Assembly (NCBI GenBank): GCA_018396565.1 | Contig: JAGTQO010000023.1 | Coordinates: 4,751-19,335 of the forward strand | Origin: Candidatus Bathyarchaeota archaeon | Lineage (GTDB): Archaea > Thermoproteota > Bathyarchaeia > 40CM-2-53-6 > RBG-13-38-9 | DNA: 14,585 nucleotides | Direction: 5' to 3' | Shown here: piece by piece, positions 13,072 through 14,585 of the stretch | Numbering within the stretch: the first letter of the stretch is position 1 | How the letters are laid out: the number at the start of each line of letters is the position of its first letter | Position numbers and translations under genes: made by a program | Notes under the pieces: generated by a model | Database searches by the model: none | Told to the model about the DNA's origin: nothing | The model's input: only the letters and a program-made list of their open reading frames with translations

Positions 13072-14585
13072 TCATTCTAGAAAGTCTTCAGCCCTCTGAA
13101 TCTCAGGGGGTAGGCCCTTCCTCTTTCTAATATCCTGAATTATTTGGTTTATCATGGAGGCAGGAACAGGCGACCACCTGGCAAACTCTAGACCCCAGAA
13201 AGCCCTACCTGCAGTTGCGCTCCTGAGAGTCTCTGAGAGGTCGAATGTTTCAGAGGTAGGAATCTCGCCTACAATATATACTAGGTGTCCCTTCTGGTCT
13301 ACAGAGATGACTCTACCCCTCTTCTGGCTGATGACGCTGGTCACAGCGCCCAGAAGGTCAGGTGAGACCTTTGCAGTTATCCTCTGAATAGGCTCAAGCA
13401 AGGTTGGGTCTGCTGAGAGGAAGGCTGCGAAGAGTGCCCTTCTGGTCATCGGCATGATCTGTGCCGGCCCCCTATGCACAGGATCCTCATGCAATTGGAT
13501 ATCAGTTATCTTCACCTTGACGCCCCTTATCTGCTCGTAGGCGAGGGGCCCCTCCTTTATACCCCACCTGTAACCTGAGACTACCATGTCCTTGACGTCT
13601 TGGAGGAACTGGGCGCCCTTGGTCACCTCAACGAGAATGTTGCAGCTCTCGTCTACACTCCAAACACCCTTAGCCTCCTCTGGAGGCCAACCCTTATCCC
13701 GCAGGATCTTAGCCATAGCTGCCCTATCCATATACTCGCCAAGCTCTCCACTCTTTACCATATCGATGATCTCCTCGCTCAAGGGCTCGACCTGGATAAA
13801 TATTCTGTTATGCTTGTTAGGAGACTTACCCTCGAATGGGCCTGCAGGCCTCCTAATACTCTCCCTATATATCACTATGGGCTTCGAAGTCACTATCTCC
13901 AAACCTGTCTTCTGAATCAAGGTCGTAGCTATCTCCAAGTGAAGGGTACCCATACCTGCTATCAAATACTCACCGGTCTCCTCGTTAATCGTCGTGACTA
14001 AGTTTGGATCCTCTATTGATAGTCTCCTCAATATATCCACAAGCTTCGGCAGGTCCCTACTATATTTAGGTTCCACAGCAAGAGTTACGACAGGTTCAGT
14101 AACATACCTCACAGCCTCGAAAGGTGCAACATCCTTGATCGAGGATATAGTCTCACCAGCCCTAGCAGCCTCCAATCCTAAAAGCGCAGGTATATTCCCA
14201 GCGTTGAGCTCTCCAACAACCTCCCTATAGGGGCCCATGTAGATGCATACCTGCTGTATCCTCGCCTCGGTTCTTGCCCCTACAAGATAGACCGTGTCAC
14301 CTTCATGCAATGTTCCAGAGAATAGTCGGCCAGTAGCAGCGACACCAGCCTGAGGGTCGACGACTATATTCGTGACAGCCATTATCGCTGGGCCTGCGTC
14401 ATCGCAGTTCATCATAGCTTGGCCAACCTCACTATTGATGTCTCCCCTCCAAATTTTCTGTATCCTATATTTCTGGGCGACATGGGGTGGAGGTATAGCC
14501 TCGACAGCCATGTTTAGGACAGCCTCATGGAGGGGAACCTTATCCCTCAAACCCTCAACGTCATTCTTCTCATAAGCCGAAACTA
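13072..14585 (-). CDS. Archaeal elongation factor 2 (aEF-2), C-terminal part (runs off right edge)
   Basis: 504 codons of aEF-2, the GTPase that moves tRNA and mRNA through the ribosome; the GTP-binding P-loop region lies beyond the edge. The first complete codon is at 14581-14583 and the TTG at 14550 is internal. Counting from 14550: PLHEAVLNMAVEAIPPPHVA (6-25) ends the G domain region; domain II spans about 55-145 (AVTNIVVDPQAGVAATGRLF); domain III holds GEYLIAGMGTLHLEI (193-207); domain IV contains LHEDPVHRGPAQ (353-364), whose His359 (codon 13474-13476) is the diphthamide site; domain V ends at LE. All expected blocks are present, so it is intact within the window. The retained motif suggests that the organism makes diphthamide. 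The gene is minus strand and convergent with the small membrane protein. Confidence 0.97.
   Translation of the reverse strand, partial: VSAYEKNDVEGLRDKVPLHEAVLNMAVEAIPPPHVAQKYRIQKIWRGDINSEVGQAMMNCDDAGPAIMAVTNIVVDPQAGVAATGRLFSGTLHEGDTVYLVGARTEARIQQVCIYMGPYREVVGELNAGNIPALLGLEAARAGETISSIKDVAPFEAVRYVTEPVVTLAVEPKYSRDLPKLVDILRRLSIEDPNLVTTINEETGEYLIAGMGTLHLEIATTLIQKTGLEIVTSKPIVIYRESIRRPAGPFEGKSPNKHNRIFIQVEPLSEEIIDMVKSGELGEYMDRAAMAKILRDKGWPPEEAKGVWSVDESCNILVEVTKGAQFLQDVKDMVVSGYRWGIKEGPLAYEQIRGVKVKITDIQLHEDPVHRGPAQIMPMTRRALFAAFLSADPTLLEPIQRITAKVSPDLLGAVTSVISQKRGRVISVDQKGHLVYIVGEIPTSETFDLSETLRSATAGRAFWGLEFARWSPVPASMINQIIQDIRKRKGLPPEIQRAEDFLE

Overview
The window is a chromosomal segment from an archaeon. 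The grounds are an Orc1/Cdc6-type AAA+ ATPase at the left edge, an archaeal elongation factor 2 with the diphthamide-site motif at the right edge, a UPF0282 metallo-beta-lactamase-fold protein (a family known from archaea), TATA boxes about 25 bp before starts, GGTGA/GGTGAT ribosome binding sites and frequent GTG/TTG starts. Lineage cannot be fixed by eye. An uncultured Thermoproteota/TACK-type organism is a guess. Gene density is high and I see no insertion sequence, CRISPR array, tRNA or rRNA.

Left part (1-2470, minus strand): the N-terminal 230 codons of an Orc1/Cdc6-like ATPase run off the left edge. Next come a four-helix membrane protein of unknown function and, 6 bp upstream of it, a HypE/PurM-like (AIR synthase-related) ATP-binding protein; these two look co-transcribed. 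A 354-bp gene-free stretch with divergent promoters follows. Centre-left (2825-5335): the UPF0282 hydrolase (+), a 121-residue Pro/Gln/Tyr repeat protein (+) and a family 2 glycosyltransferase (-).

Centre (5596-10394, plus strand): a DedA/VTT membrane protein, then a carbohydrate-type ABC importer made of two MalF/MalG-like permeases and a Tat-signal, Thr/Pro-stalk substrate-binding protein, then a creatininase-family metal hydrolase. No ABC ATPase is in the window, so the importer must borrow one. A promoter before the binding protein and a T-tract after it suggest that it is expressed more strongly than its neighbours. The hydrolase may act on what the importer brings in.

Right part (10411-14585): a minus-strand pair of an ECF-transporter S-component-like membrane protein and an FmdE-family protein, then a major facilitator permease (-), a 59-62 residue single-helix membrane protein (+) and the C-terminal two thirds of aEF-2 (-).

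Most noteworthy are the ECF-S/FmdE pair, the 9-residue-period PPP/Y repeat protein, the importer-creatininase cluster, and the Orc1/Cdc6-like gene that lacks both a normal start codon and the usual sensor-1 asparagine. All calls come from reading the sequence; no database search was run.
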